Source of the DNA: Ziziphus jujuba
Lineage: Eukaryota; Streptophyta; Magnoliopsida; Rosales; Rhamnaceae
Assembly (NCBI RefSeq): GCF_031755915.1
Contig: NC_083386.1
Location: 14,840,501-14,904,500 of the forward strand
Reading direction: 5' to 3'
Length of the DNA: 64,000 nucleotides
Positions 1 through 13,630 of the stretch are shown here, one piece after another. Numbering within the stretch: position 1 is the first letter of the stretch; each line of letters starts with the position of its first letter. The notes beneath the pieces were generated by a model, which did no database searches, was not told the origin of the DNA, and saw nothing but the letters and a program-made list of their open reading frames with translations. The position numbers were made by a program, and so were the translations under genes.

Positions 1-346
1 GTAACAATCAAATAACAAGGAGGTCACAGTGTCAATAAATTCCCTAAGACAAAGATACAGACAGGACAAAGCCATATCAAATGGCTTTGTTCTAATCAAC
101 ATAGCAAGTAAATACTAATGTTAACTGTCTATTTTGCTAGCTTAACATACTTAATTGGGTTCATTTCCAAATAGTTTAAGCTCTTGGCATTGAATGTTAC
201 TTAACAAGATAGAAACCAATCTACTATTCGTATTGTAGCACCTGTTATAGGGCAAAACATCCCAAATTTTGTAGGTTATTAATCGTATGTATGAGACCTT
301 GTCCTCTTATCAGCACAGTTAAAGCATCATAATTACAATAACGCAC

Positions 347-2137
347 CTCAGAACTCATTCCATCATGGCTATCTGCAGCAGCATCGTAAAAAGACTCGGA
401 TCTCTCAATGGTTGTTCTCGACCTTCCATCCCTGTGACTGTGACGCCTGCCTCCAGCAGATGGAGGCCTCATATATCTGGAGGTATATGTTTCAGAGAGG
501 AACTCTGGACCATTTCCCAAGGGACCTGCTTCATGTCGCCACCGGGGAGCACTTGAACTAGCTTGGTATGGGGGTATAGACCTTTGAGGATAACTAATGC
601 GGCCATCTGTTGCCAAGTGAGTTTGGAACCTATGATGATGTTGCGGTGGCAAAATAGGGTTTCTGCTTGAAATGGGATCACGGCGATACCCGTTATTCTC
701 AGCAGTACTTCCTTCAATGAGAAACTGGTTCATCTGATGGCTTATGCCATTGTTTTCTGCAATTTAATGGACCACAAACTTAGCATGGTAAAAAAAGAAC
801 GAATAGAAAACAGTCTATCTTCAACTCACCTGAGGTTGAAGACCTTCCATTTGCAGCAAACAATGGAATATGGTTCTGCTCATGGGCAGTTGTCCCAACA
901 TTTGAATTAGGAATGTCATCTGGCCCAGAATGGTTCGTTAAATATGCATTTGGGTGGCAGTAATGAGAAGAACAGTTTGGCATATAAGTTCTCCTTGGGG
1001 TAGGTTCCAAATCAAGTCTTAATCGGCTTCTGACATTCCTTGGAAAACCTTCACCGCCAATTGGGAGGCTGTCAGCATGGTAGTGAGGCAAGCCAACAGA
1101 ACTTGAACTATAATTTTGATGGTCTGGAGTAGGTTTCTCCAGCTGATATCCAGAGGAAGTTGAGGAACTTCCAGCAGCACTGAATGTGCTTGTGCTGCCA
1201 CTGATCTCACTGGCTACAGGAATTCTGGGCCTTTTTCTTTCAAATGGACCTCTATCATTGCCTGATGTATGAGTTGTTAAACCATTATCAATATTATGGA
1301 TAGAATTCCTGTTGTAGTAGCTTGTATGAGCATGATCAGTGTTATTCACCGGAGCCGGATAAAAACTTCCAACAGAATGAAATTGCTGGGAAGGATCATA
1401 AGTTGGGCCCGACACAACTGTCTGAGAGGGAGGAGGCCCTTCCAATCTGATATTTGATAAGGAATGTTCAACTGGCCTGGATCCTAAGTCCTGCTGAGAG
1501 GCAGAGTATGCTCCACCCATTGGTGTATTCTCCATTGGATAAAACAAAGAACCATTAGCTGGAGCAACAGCCCGTCCTGTAATACAATTTTTGAGCGATG
1601 AAACTCAATCCGAAAATCTTAAAAAGAAGATAGAATATTTATGGAACAGCAAGTATTTATTTATATATTTGTTTTTGGACGTTAATAGTAACAATTTATT
1701 GACAAAATAACAAGTACAGTGGGTGCAAGGGTGGCCTGTATTTTGGTTTTAGTCTCACTTTGAAAAATTAAGACGGATATTTCTACGTAGAAGATATCTG
1801 AAAAAAAAAAAATTCAGTATCAATCCTTAATTGGAAAAAGGAAAATTAAATTGAACCATCAAAATTCATCCTAATTTCATCAAACCTTGTTAATTCTAGT
1901 ACACGGCAAGTCTGTAGCATAACAATGATACACAACTTTTACCATCATAGTTTATAGTCAACAGAATCAAATAGATATTTGATAGATAGAACATAAAAAG
2001 CATTGGCATATAAGAAGATTCAAATCTCCAATACCCATATGAATATGAGACTGTTCAGCAGTTCCGTGACTTCCATAATGTTCTTGGTTCATCTCGAACA
2101 TTTGCAATGATGAATTCATCAGGTGCCTATGTCCCAT
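347..2137 (-). CDS. Probable RING-type E3 ubiquitin ligase (ZFP1/RHG1A-like), 5' part only; three coding exons
   Basis: Three exons join in phase with GT-AG borders: 2035-2137 (start MGHRHLMNSS), 830-1576 and 347-756. The next exon lies beyond the left edge, because 1-346 reads as intron. The acceptor just before the ATG (AG at 2144-2143) leaves a five-base leader on exon 1. The roughly 420 visible residues are low-complexity, rich in Ser, Pro, His and Asn. Landmarks are NGSLFYPMEN near residue 42, a basic ERKRPRIP patch with a Ser-rich stretch, VRSRLRLDLEP, and a PPSAGGRRHSHRDGRSR tail. This order matches the N-terminal half of plant ZFP1/RHG1A/MBR-type proteins, whose RING-H2 domain is at the C-terminus. 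In the family such proteins ubiquitinate targets in nucleus or cytosol. The RING itself is not in the window, so the E3 role is inferred from the N-terminal half alone. Confidence 0.7.
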
Positions 2138-2731
2138 AATCTCTACACAAATATATGTATTCCAGACTTAGAAGGGAAAAAAGGAAACAAGCTTCTACTA
2201 TTCAATATAGAATAGAATAGAGTATTCAACAAATAATAGATGAAAAGAAAAATATGATAGGTGAATGAAAAGGAATGATTGATCCATGCAAGTATAGAAA
2301 TCAATATATCAATGCCCTAGAACTGAACGGTATAACATTTAAACTGGGGATGGTTTCATATTTGGTGAAATTAGGAAGCATGCAAAATAATTGTCTCCAA
2401 ACAATGAAAAGAAATACCAATAATACCTTACATGTAGTTGATGGAATATAACAGTGTAGAATACTTCACAATAATGACAGCAAATTCCTACATCTGTAAA
2501 AGTTAACTTGGACAATGCTGGAAAATGTCCAGTGGCACTTCTCTAATGTATCATTTTCCTTGGAACCACCATTTTATTACCACAGTAAGATATTTCAGTA
2601 ATTATCACCTCTTATCTGAACCAAGACTAAGTTTTTCTTGCTCACAGCATGAAAGCATCTTCTTGAAAGGAAAATATAGTTACATAAACAGGAGGAAATT
2701 GATGAAGATGAAGACCTCACTTAATAAATAA

Positions 2732-3159
2732 CTGCTACAATAATATCTTTAAAGGATAGAGACAACACTTTCTAAAAATATAAAACATATATTGCTAGTT
2801 TCATCTATTATACGGATTTTCCTCCAATGATCCTTATCACCCAGCATGCCATAACGGCCACTTTATTTTTCACAGTATAATTAAGAGAAAAGTAAACCAA
2901 TATTGTCATTCCACAACAAACCTCACTTATATACAAGGCTCCAATCAAGTCAATTGCCTTCTGCTACAATTATATCTTTACAGGATAGAGACAACACTTT
3001 ATAAAAATATAAAACATATATTGTTAGTTCCATCTATTATACGGACTTTCCTCCAATGATCCTTAACACCCAGCAAGCCAAAAGGGCCACTTTATTTTTC
3101 ACAGTATAATTAAGAGAAAAGACTTATGTACAAGGCTCCAATCAAGTCAATTGCCTTCT
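2732..3159. repeat. Tandem duplication, unit about 230 bp
   Basis: Two head-to-tail copies, 2732-2960 and 2961-3159, both start CTGCTACAAT and end with CAATTGCCTTCT. The second copy lacks about 30 bases present around 2893-2930 of the first. They differ at scattered positions, so this is not an assembly echo. The repeat lies within the presumed 5'-UTR intron. Confidence 0.85.
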
Positions 3160-5010
3160 AGCATTACATCCAACTTCTATTTGAGAATTAGAACATGTAT
3201 CTAATATAACATTCCAGGCAACAGTTTGGCACATATCAAGATATTAATGAAACTGGTTCAAGTTGGAGAGCTTGCTTTTTGGTAAATATTGAGAGCTTGT
3301 GTAAGTCAAAGACAAATCAAGATGTATTCTTGGACCAAATCTACAATGTACATACAGCATAATTCGTGACTACAGCATAATGATGCTTCAAGAGTAAATG
3401 ATAATATATATATCCGATTAAGGGTAAGTAACAGAAAACAGAATTCAGAAAAACAGCTATGCTAGAGAGATAAAAAATGACTTGTCATGAAGAGACATAT
3501 CATTTGCTCCGCCCTTCAAATGTCCCAACTTCTAACATAGTCTAGTGTCACGTTAAGCATCAGCCTTTTATGAATTCACCAACAGTAAAATGCCATTAAT
3601 CCCACTCATTTTATCAGTCACTTTACATGTAAATATTCAATCCTTAAAACATTAAGAAGAAAAAAATTCCTCTTAATTAGTGGCAACATAATTAGCACAA
3701 TGACCTGTTTCACTTTGTACTTTAATAGATACAATTCCTCTCCTTCCAAAATGACTCAAAACAGCTTTGCCATTTGACAATCAGAACATATGATAAAAAT
3801 TTCCACAAAAATTGCTCAAAACCTTATTTAAAATATTCATGTAACAGAAAACACCAAGCACATTTGCCAGCATCATGAATTGACTAATTCAACTGGTAAA
3901 AGTTCACACTTTTTTTTTTTTTTTTAAATAAAAACGGAAATTTATATATTTATTTTTTTAAACAAAAGCCAATAGAGTAATAGAGGATGAAAAATCCTCA
4001 AAACTCATAGACAACACAACAGAACAGCAATAAAACAAAAACTGGCAACTGCCTTTAAACAACATTCTGCAGCAAGAGTATGAAGGATTCTCAATAGATC
4101 AGAACTAAGAGCACAAAAAGTTCAATTGCCATATTTGTAAAAGCCACATAAATACTTTTCATCATAGGTGATCAAAGGCACAAGTCCAGAGCAAAGGCCA
4201 AAACAATACATTATCTTACTTGAGACCAGTCATCTTAGAACATCAACAATAGCCATGGACAAGGCAATGCTATTTTGTTCAAAACTTCACAACATTTCTA
4301 ACAGAATCCTATAATTCTCACTGTATTCAGAATCCTACAAGGTTATGGTATCCTCAGAATGAACTGCAGCATCAGGACTTCACAAGATAAATGCAGTATT
4401 GTCGAAAATCCAAGCCTGGAGCAACATTAATTTGTGATTGTTTTTTCAGCAATAGAGAATTCTAAGGCTTTCCTGTACACCATATAATATGATGTCTAAG
4501 GAATCCTACAGTTTGTACTTCCAGCAGAGCAATAGATTTCTAGCACAGAATTGCAGCTGTACGTATATAATGGGACTTCATCAGAACACAGGATTTCTAA
4601 ATTGAATGTTCTTTCCCCTGTTGCTCAGTGAGACCAACGATGCGCCTGTAAAGGAATATCATTTAAAATTCAGACAATTGCTAATAAAGAGATATTTAAC
4701 CAGCTCTAAATTTGGCTATCCTCTTAAAATGCTAGTGGCTAATAGATTCCATTGAGAACATTCATAGATGAATTGAAACCAATAGGCCATTGACGGCATA
4801 GATACAAAACACCAATGGGACCAAGGCTCAGGCCTAATTAAATTTGATTTAAATTTAAGAGATTTCAGACCTTTTGAGTAAATGGTGAAATATCAAAATG
4901 AGCCAATAATCAATTACATTTACTGAAAGTAGGAAAATTCTGTACTGAAACAAGGAAATATCCATACATTTCTCTCAAAATAAGAACTACTTGATGAAAT
5001 ACAGATGCTT

Positions 5011-5037
5011 GAGAGAGAGAGAGAGAGAGAGAGAGAG
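5011..5037. repeat. (GA)n microsatellite
   Basis: Uninterrupted GA dinucleotide run in the presumed intron. Confidence 0.95.
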
Positions 5038-6835
5038 CTCCTTAAGTAGCATCAATTCTCATAAAGTAATTACACTCACCACCAACTCCTGCCAACATCA
5101 CACAATTACAATTCCAAAGCAAATTATAAAGTTGGTTTGTTTTAGTTGGAGATGGACATAAGCGAGGAAAAAAAAAAAAAAAGCAAAAAATCAATTGATG
5201 AAACCTGCATGATTGATATCATCTAAAACTAAATACAGATTGAGAAATTGACAGTGTACAATACATGATTAGCTCCAGCTACTGCTTTATGAAGTCATTA
5301 AAAAGAGAGGGTAATTGGCATTTAGATCAGAAACCTTGTTACAAAGATTTTTCATTTTTCAAACGATGAAATTATAAACAAGTTACCAACCAAAACCAAA
5401 ATGTAAATTTCTGTGACAATTTTTTTCTTTTCCTTGTAGAAAAGTAAAAATTGTATGGACACTTCTCCTCTTCTGTATAAACAAACCAAGAAGGCTAACA
5501 GTCAAAAGACCAAATGCTTTGAGTAGTACTTCCCACTTTTAAATCAAAGACATGTGTAAGTCAAAAACCATAAGGATGATATTCAACATCTAACAAAAAT
5601 TTATAACTAAATCCTAGTTCACTTTCTAAAGTTCATACACCATGAAAAGTAATTTCAAAGTCCTCCGATAACAGTGAAGTCATGAGGTTAGTGTTGATGC
5701 TGGCTGCTGTTTACTCAATGTCAAGTTGTGTTAATCATTCATCTCACAGACATGGCATATTTATTTCTTTTAAGAGTTGGGTTGTTCATCAAAATAGTAG
5801 AACCTCCAACGTTTTTTTCTTTTCTTTTTTTCCTTTTTTTTTTTTTTTCACCAAAACGATTAGCAACTAAGTTGCACAAAAGTCTTCCTTTTTCAACATC
5901 AAAAACACAAGAGCCATAAGAAAGCTATGTCTCTGCACTCTGCATTTTACAATCTTAACAATGAATATTCAATTATAAGTAAAGCCTTGCATTCAAATTC
6001 CCAACAAAGTTAAAGCAATGGGACCATTGTTTCTGGCAAGCTAATCTTCCAATCGGGGTAAAAAGACATAAAATGATTTTTTTACTTTATTGATATGGCT
6101 GATTCCTTTCTTCAAGGACAAGGCTTATTCAAGTAAAAGGGTTACCAAGCTAAACAACATCAATAACACTTTTACTGGTCTATAATAACATCTTCCTGTC
6201 TGCAAAGTACATAATCCAACTCATTTCAACAGTAGTCCATTAATTTCTAATGTGAAACCCTTCTGTACTGCCCTTTCATTTGACTCCTTAGACTCACCTA
6301 ACCATGGCATTTTGATTACTGATATTCGACATCGTTTTACATTTCCTTGCTTCTTTTTAATGGAAAAGTGAGTGGTTTTTCCACACTGGTACAACACAAT
6401 ATCGTTTGCCCTGAACAATTTCCCATTTACTCTTAAGCTCATCTTTCTCCCCTAAAACAGAGCCTTCATTGAAAAAATTTAAAGACCCTTGTTTCTTCAC
6501 ATGTGAATGAGTTCCAACTTTACTCAATCTTAATAAGCACATCCATGCGTAAAGAATTTATACTTCCTCTGTTAAATTAGTACCTACATGTATACAGAAT
6601 CCTGTGACAAACTTTTATAGGTACGAATTAGCAATTAAAAATCCAAATAAGCAAGGCACTTGATAAGATTTTCAGTAGTCTTTATATATAAGCTAGTGTC
6701 TTCCTACAGGGACTTTTCCATCTTTACAACCTTAGCCTTCCACGATCCATGGTGCCCCCCAGCTCTTTTAATTCTTTTCCTCTCTCTTTCAGTTTTTTTT
6801 CTTTTGCTTTTTTAAATATAATTCCTTACACTCTT

Positions 6836-6836
6836 G

Positions 6837-6910
<74 letters not shown>
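6836..6910. repeat. Compound microsatellite (CT)n-(ATCT)n-(AC)n
   Basis: Three simple repeats follow one another without spacer. An open frame crossing it is only repeat translation. Confidence 0.95.
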
Positions 6911-6914
<4 letters not shown>

Positions 6915-8529
6915 ATATATTTGGCAGTTCTCTTGCTTCCTACATAGCCTTCTGATTTTTCACAGAACATGAAGAGAATTGATTTAGGCAAAGTCAAAAT
7001 ATTGCTCAAATTTTAACCTTAACCAAGAAAATTCATATTTAAAATTTTTAGACTCTTTTGCATGCACTATATTTGTGTAAAACTCCATACACATAAACAC
7101 CACGAACACACTCATACACACATACGTTAAAATATTAATTCACATAATTAAAATGAGAGACTGACTGAGATTAGAAGAAAATGGAGTAGTAAGTACTTGG
7201 AAATTGGAAGAGAAACAAAGAGCAAAATAAATTTAAAATATAAGTAGTAGAAAAGCTTCTTCTTTTCTTTTTTTTTTTTTTTTTTGGTCTTTTGGTAATT
7301 AATAGCAAAGGTACTTGAACATCTGAATCGACCGTTATCTCCCGAATAGAAAAATGCAAATTAAAATAAGTATAATTTAAAAGAAGCAGCAAAATATGAA
7401 CTTAAAACTTCCATAAATTTCTTATGATAGGATATCAACTAACTTATGGAGGGGGGCAAAAAAATTACTTAACCAACATAAAGTTGAACCTCTAAGCATT
7501 GTCATCCCCTATATGTTATTATAACAAAATAACTTGCAACAGGAATTATTAATAACTTTCTCATTCTAAGTTAGCAATTTATACCTAATAAGTTAGAATA
7601 AAACGAACTTATACATGGTAACCACTTTATGATAGTCGTCTCAAAAAACCTAACCACATAACTCAAGCAGATTCTATTTCCTCTTATTGAGAGTCATACT
7701 TGAAACGCACAGCAGTCTTATGCAAAACAGTTAAACCAGGTGATAAATTTTCTTAAGTAGATGCTAACAACCAAAGCCAAATGAGCAATGAAAAAAACAC
7801 ATCATCTTTGTTTAGAGGGGGAAAAAAAAAAAAAAAAAAAAAAGGCCAAATGGGCATGTTTAAGAAACGTTTTTTATATCTATAAAATCTTAAAACACAA
7901 TTATCTTTTAATTCTTTTCAAACTATTATCTTGGATATAAAAAACGTCTTTAGCTATATATCTCAGACAATTGAAGAAGAGTTACTTTAAGATCATATAT
8001 GCAACATTTTAGTCAAACCCAAAAAATAATATTAACAAAAAATCAGAATCAACCAAAACCCAAATAAACCCAAAAGAAATTCTCAAACTGGTTGAACAAA
8101 AACAGCCTCCAAAACACATCCCCTTCAAGATAATGGTTTTCATTTTTTTTTTTTTCATTTTTATTATTTTTTTGCTCTAATGGATATCCTGAATAGCAAT
8201 TAATTTATTCAAAATATTGGAAATATTTTATCCATTTAACAAACAGGAAAAAGCAAAACATCAAAAAAAAAAAAATCATAAAAAAAATATAGCAGCAGCG
8301 TGTACAAACAATAAGAATTCATCAGCATCATACCTTTAATCCTAGCACAAAATCAAACCCCCAAAAAAATAAAAATAAAAAGAGATTAATTAATCTATTA
8401 GTAAACAAAAAAAAAAAAAAAAGGGAAAAAAAAAGTGCAGAGAAGAAAAAAAGAAAAAGGGAGGATTATCAACAAGGTTCGGATGATCAGAAAACGGCAG
8501 AGTGCGTTAGCCGGAGAAGGAGGACAAAC

Positions 8530-8658
8530 CTTAAGCGTACGATAGAATGTTGACTGCGGTGTGGTCAAAGAATCCAAGGGCAAAGAGAAAGGAGAGAGAT
8601 CAGAAGTGGGTTACAATACAAGGAGAGAATTTTGGGTGGGTGGAGTATTGTATTTGTG

Positions 8659-8704
<46 letters not shown>

Positions 8705-8720
8705 GTAATAAATATATTAT
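8530..8720 (-). promoter_or_regulatory. Probable promoter and 5'-UTR exon of the RING-ligase gene
   Basis: Less AT-rich sequence at about 8460-8640 lies directly downstream, in minus-strand sense, of a (GT)n(AT)n microsatellite (8656-8704) that gives TATA-like sequence. The block ends in a possible donor at 8530. Inferred from composition and position only. Confidence 0.3.
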
Positions 8721-11700
8721 ATAATTTATATAAAAAATAAATAAATAAATAAAGAAAAACGTTTTTTTGATGGTGAAGAAAAGGAAAGACCGTCTCTTTA
8801 ACTTATGCCAATATCATAAACCTTAACAAAACGCCGAAACCCATCAATCAAAACGACAAACGCTGGCTGTGTTCTGCGTTTGCGTGTACCGATTTCCTTC
8901 TTCTATCTTCCCATTCATTTTAATGTTCTTCATACACTCATTCGTCTTATCAACTTATATCAGCCAATAACTCAAAGTCATACATACACTAACAATACAA
9001 GTTATTGGCAAGTCTTGCTAAATAAATTTTTTAAAATAAAATCATTTAAATTATCATCCAATATATAAATTTTATTGTTGATTTTTATAAATAATGATAA
9101 ATAGTAATTTTTTTTATTAGTAGATAACTTGAACTTGTACAAATTTTTTATTGAAATTTTTGATTCACAAAATTATATGATGTAGAAATTTTCATGATAC
9201 AAGACATTTTACGTAGCAATCTATTTTATTTTTATTAGTTATCACATTATATGAAAATTCTATGGTGAAAACGGTCCGTATGAGAACCGCAGTATTAGTA
9301 ACAGTTTTTCATAGTATTAATGATAGGTTTTTAGAAAATCGTCACCAATATTATGAAAAACAGTCACCAATACTGTGGTCTACATGAAGATCGTCCGCAC
9401 CATAGACGAACTGTCATTTTATATGCTATATTAATAAATTCATAAATATTTTTGATAACTCTAGTATTTTTGTTTTAAAAAATATCTAATAACACTCATA
9501 ATAAGTTTTGATCAATCTCATACAAATCTTATGATTTGTTACTTCCTGTTTGTGTTTCATTAAAAAATTAAAATATATTTAAATATTATGTCATTATTTA
9601 AATTGTATGGTTTATTATATAAAAATATCTTACTATAAGGTTTCCTTCAAGGTTTAAAATATTCAAAAAAATTTCAAAATTTCCATTTTTGTAAGAGGTT
9701 AAAATAAAATTTAATTTTCAAATAAAAACTAGTAGAATTTTCATAATATTCATGGAAATTTCAGTAAAATTTTCCAAGGAAATTTCAGCAAAATTTTCCA
9801 AGGAAATTTTTGTCAAAATATATATATATATCAAATATTTAACAATTTGGTTTAAAAATTCATAATATCCATTGAAATTTAAAAAATTTTCATGAAAATT
9901 TTAGAAATATCTATGAAATTTTTTAATTTTTATAAAAAATTAAAAAATAATATTGATGTTTAGTAAATTATTTTATCAAATTAATTTTAGTGATAGTTTT
10001 TTTTTTAACATTTTAATTGTTTTTTAAATATTTAATGATATAAATAAAATGAAATGAATTAAATTTAATAATCTTAATAAGTACTATTTATTGATAATAT
10101 ATATATATATATATAAATACTTTCTATACATTTTGTATAAGATGGATTCATTAGAATCCCATAATTAGGAGTTAATAATTGATTATATAAGAATGAAAAA
10201 TAATAACATAAAATAATAATATGAAAATACAATATTATGTAGAACTGATATTGATAGCATTTAAATTAATAACATAAAGCAAATAAAAATAAAAAGATGA
10301 TATAATATATTATACAGAACATCAATGATAACTATATTTAATACAATATTCTTATGGTTAACATATTAATAATTACATAAAAAATTATTAAGGAGATATA
10401 TCTTTTAATAATTACTTTTCACATTTTATATCTTAAAATAAGAATGAGAAAGATATTAATAATTTACAATTATCTAAGAGTTGTATAAATATTGAAATGA
10501 TATTTATGAAATATAATCAAGTAATTTTAATGATTATTTTATTTTAATTAATAAATAATTTATCAAATATATGCTTTTTTTTGCATAATTTTATCCATAA
10601 TAGTTTATTTATGATCATTATTGCTTACTATAAATTAAAATGATTAAGAAGAATCTAATATCTATTCAATATTTTTTCAATTTTTATAATAAATTTGATA
10701 ATTGATTGCTTAAATAAGCTAATACTAAAGTTTCAACAAAAATTTTCATTTCTTAAATTAAATTTCTATCATTTTTTGTGAATTTTTATTGATGTTCGAT
10801 ATTTTCCAATATTTTCATATTTTGAACATTCGATATTTCCATCGATACTGAAATTTTAAACATTGGTTTCCTTATTATATCAAATTGTTAATACATATAT
10901 TTTATATGGTAAAAACTTGGTAAAAAAATTATGCTCTTTATTTTTATTTTTTTTAATTTATAAACATTTGTTACTCTACTTATATTATCTTTTTTTGATG
11001 AATTATATCTTAAGTACTATAGTAAAAACATGTAAACTTGTACCACGATAAATTAAAATAATATAATATTGAAATGATTTTACTATTTATATTTTAAAAA
11101 CGAAATCAATTTTTTAGGTCATCTTCCATAGATTTTTTTTTAAAAAAAAAATCTTTAATTTAAAGAGTCGTATATATTTTTTTAATAATTTTAATGAACT
11201 TTTTAAATTGAAAAATTAAAATAAAAAGTTAGACTTGACTTTTCAAATATAGAAAGCCAAACCACTCTCTATTTAAAATTTTTAATAAAGTCATTTATTA
11301 TTATACAATTTTCTATGCACACTTACAATTAAATTCGTTAATTATATTTCATATTTCATTTTTTGTAAATGCAACTTTGATATAGGGAGGAGTTAAAAAG
11401 AAAAAAAGAGGGAAAATATAAATCATAATTGTTTAACATGAAATGCAAAATAAAGAGCAATTATAAAGAGGGTTATTGGAGATTGACTAAAAAAAATCGC
11501 ACACTCTATGTTTTAAGATTTTTCAAAATGCTTTTTATTTTAAAAATTATATTTTTTAAAATAAAAAGCACAGTTGAAAATTCTTTTATATTAAAATATT
11601 AAAATAAATAACCTCTTCAAGACCATTTTTAAAGGTCCATTTTTTAAAATAAAAAATATAGGATGGTTAAAAATTTTCTTAGAGATGTCCATCCCTAATA

Positions 11701-13630
11701 GAATCTTTGAAAGATATTCTATAGAATAAAAAGTATTTTTTAAAATAGAAAATGAAAATTTAAATAATGTTCCAACAATATTCTTTGTTTATACTTTTTT
11801 TTAGTATTTTTATTTATAAATATCTATTTATACTTTCTCTTTTTTATATTTAATTTTTCTTTCAAATATTATAAGTTTTTTTAAATATTATAATACATGG
11901 AAACTTGTAATGTATTAAATTAATATAATATAAGAACATCCTAAGGGAGATTTTTTATTTTACAGAGTAAACCTTTGAAAAAAAGGCTTCAATGGGCTTT
12001 TTTTTGTTAACCTTTTAATATAAATAATGAGTTTAACTCTTCAAATAGAGAGCTTTTGTAATCCTTTGTTTGGGGTTTTTTGTACATAATACATACCCTT
12101 ATAAAAAAAAAAAATGAAAAGAAAAAAGAGCTTTTCAAATTTGAAAAAATCGAATTTACTCTTGATTTAATATAATATTATTTTAATTTAATGTATTACA
12201 AATTTCCATATCATTGTAATGATATTTAGAAGAGAATTTAGATAAAAAGAAAAACAAAATATAAATGGAGCAATAAATGTTTAAGATAAAAGAATTCTTA
12301 AATTTTCACTTTCTATTGTCAAAGATGTTTTTATTGTTGTAGAGAATATGCTATTTGAAATAAAGAGTAGATTTGATTTTCATATTTAAAAAACTAAATC
12401 CCCTTTTTATGTAGGGAAGATAATATAAAGTGTATTGTAAATACTTTTTAAAGGTAAATTCTTTAAAATAAAAAGTCTCTTAGGATGCTTTTACGTGTCA
12501 ATGTATACACCATCTAAACACTGATATATTACTTAAATATTTTATTTTATTTTATAAAATAAAAAATAAAATCTAATTTGTGAAATAGCAACTCATAAAA
12601 TCTATATAAGCTCCAATATTAATTATTATTACAGGTTGATTTAACTATTTAAAATTTTATTGAATTTTTTATTCTATAAGACAGCTCGCTTGACATGCCT
12701 TTCTCTCCCTCCTAAAGTCTTAAAGCAAAAAGATTTGAGTTAGGATTCATTATCTTAAAACTACCAATAACTTTATAACGCGCTTTATGTAGCAATGCAG
12801 AAAAAGAAGAGAAAAATCTCCAATTCATATTTTCCATATGAGATGATTCCATTCCCTTTTGCCTAACCAGCTCCCAAAGTTTGCTACAGCGAATCCATTA
12901 TCAATTTTCAGAAATAAACAAGCTCTAGGCACTAAAACATGGGTCACTTAAAAAGAAAATTAACTCTCTGCGAGTAACCATATCACCTTCACATGGAAGG
13001 CAGGCCTAAATACAATGGAAGGGTATCCACCCAGAACATTTTAGGTAGGTTTCAATTTAAACATGGGCAGATCGAACAACTAAAACACCCAAAAGGCATC
13101 CCTGCCAGCTGCAAGTGAAAAATAATAATAATAATAACAATACCTGATAGTATCTGCTCACATAAACACTACATTCTCACAGGGATAGAAAGCACATTAC
13201 AAAAAAAGAATAATTGATGGAAGGTAATTTACAAAAGCTGTTTACTCCATGAAGGTAAAAATTCTGTGTCGAAGTATATGTTTTATACAAGAACATGAAG
13301 CTGCAAGCTGAGCATGTCCACTTCTAATATTATAGTAAATGAAAACCACAGTGGTGACAATTCTTACAGGAAAAAGAAAAAAGAAAAACTGGTCTGTACC
13401 TTGAGCTAGAATCAGATGAATCTGTCATGCAAGAAACCAGAAGAAAACAAGACATTTTGTATCATAAGTATCATAATCCACAGCAAAATGTAAAACAAAA
13501 CCATCCACCATCTTCCAGACTGGCAAAAAAACAGGCTCTTTCCCAGATATCATAGAAGCTCTAAATTGTCATGGGGAATATGCTTTACTTCTGTAGATTC
13601 ATGGCTGGGTATGAGACTTTTTCTGTGCAA
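8721..13630. other. AT-rich intergenic region without recognisable gene
   Basis: About 4.9 kb between the RING-gene promoter and the 3' end of the TMEM115-like gene. I see no coding exon, only strongly AT-rich DNA with short direct repeats, for example repeated AAATTTCAG(C/T)AAAATTTTCC units near 9765-9810. A possible decayed inverted-repeat element spans about 9641-10875: the left end has AAGGTTTCC then GTTTAAAATATT, and the right end read in reverse has AAGGAAACC then GTTTAAAATTT. The 3' UTR of the TMEM115-like gene probably occupies the last few hundred bases. Confidence 0.6.

Larger units (their letters stand above)
2143..8529 (-). other. Probable long 5'-UTR intron of the RING-ligase gene
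   Basis: No convincing coding exon is present over 6.4 kb. The likely acceptor (TTTGTGTAG) lies five bases before the start codon, and a plausible donor (TTAAG/GTTTGTCC) lies at 8530/8529 next to a promoter-like block. The stretch is AT-rich, with poly-T/A runs, microsatellites and one tandem duplication. An additional non-coding exon cannot be excluded: there is a good acceptor (CTTTACAG) around 4646. Transcript data would decide. Confidence 0.45.

Noticed and set aside
6749..6955. 68-residue open frame across CT and AC repeats
   Set aside because: Translation of a microsatellite; no composition or family signal.
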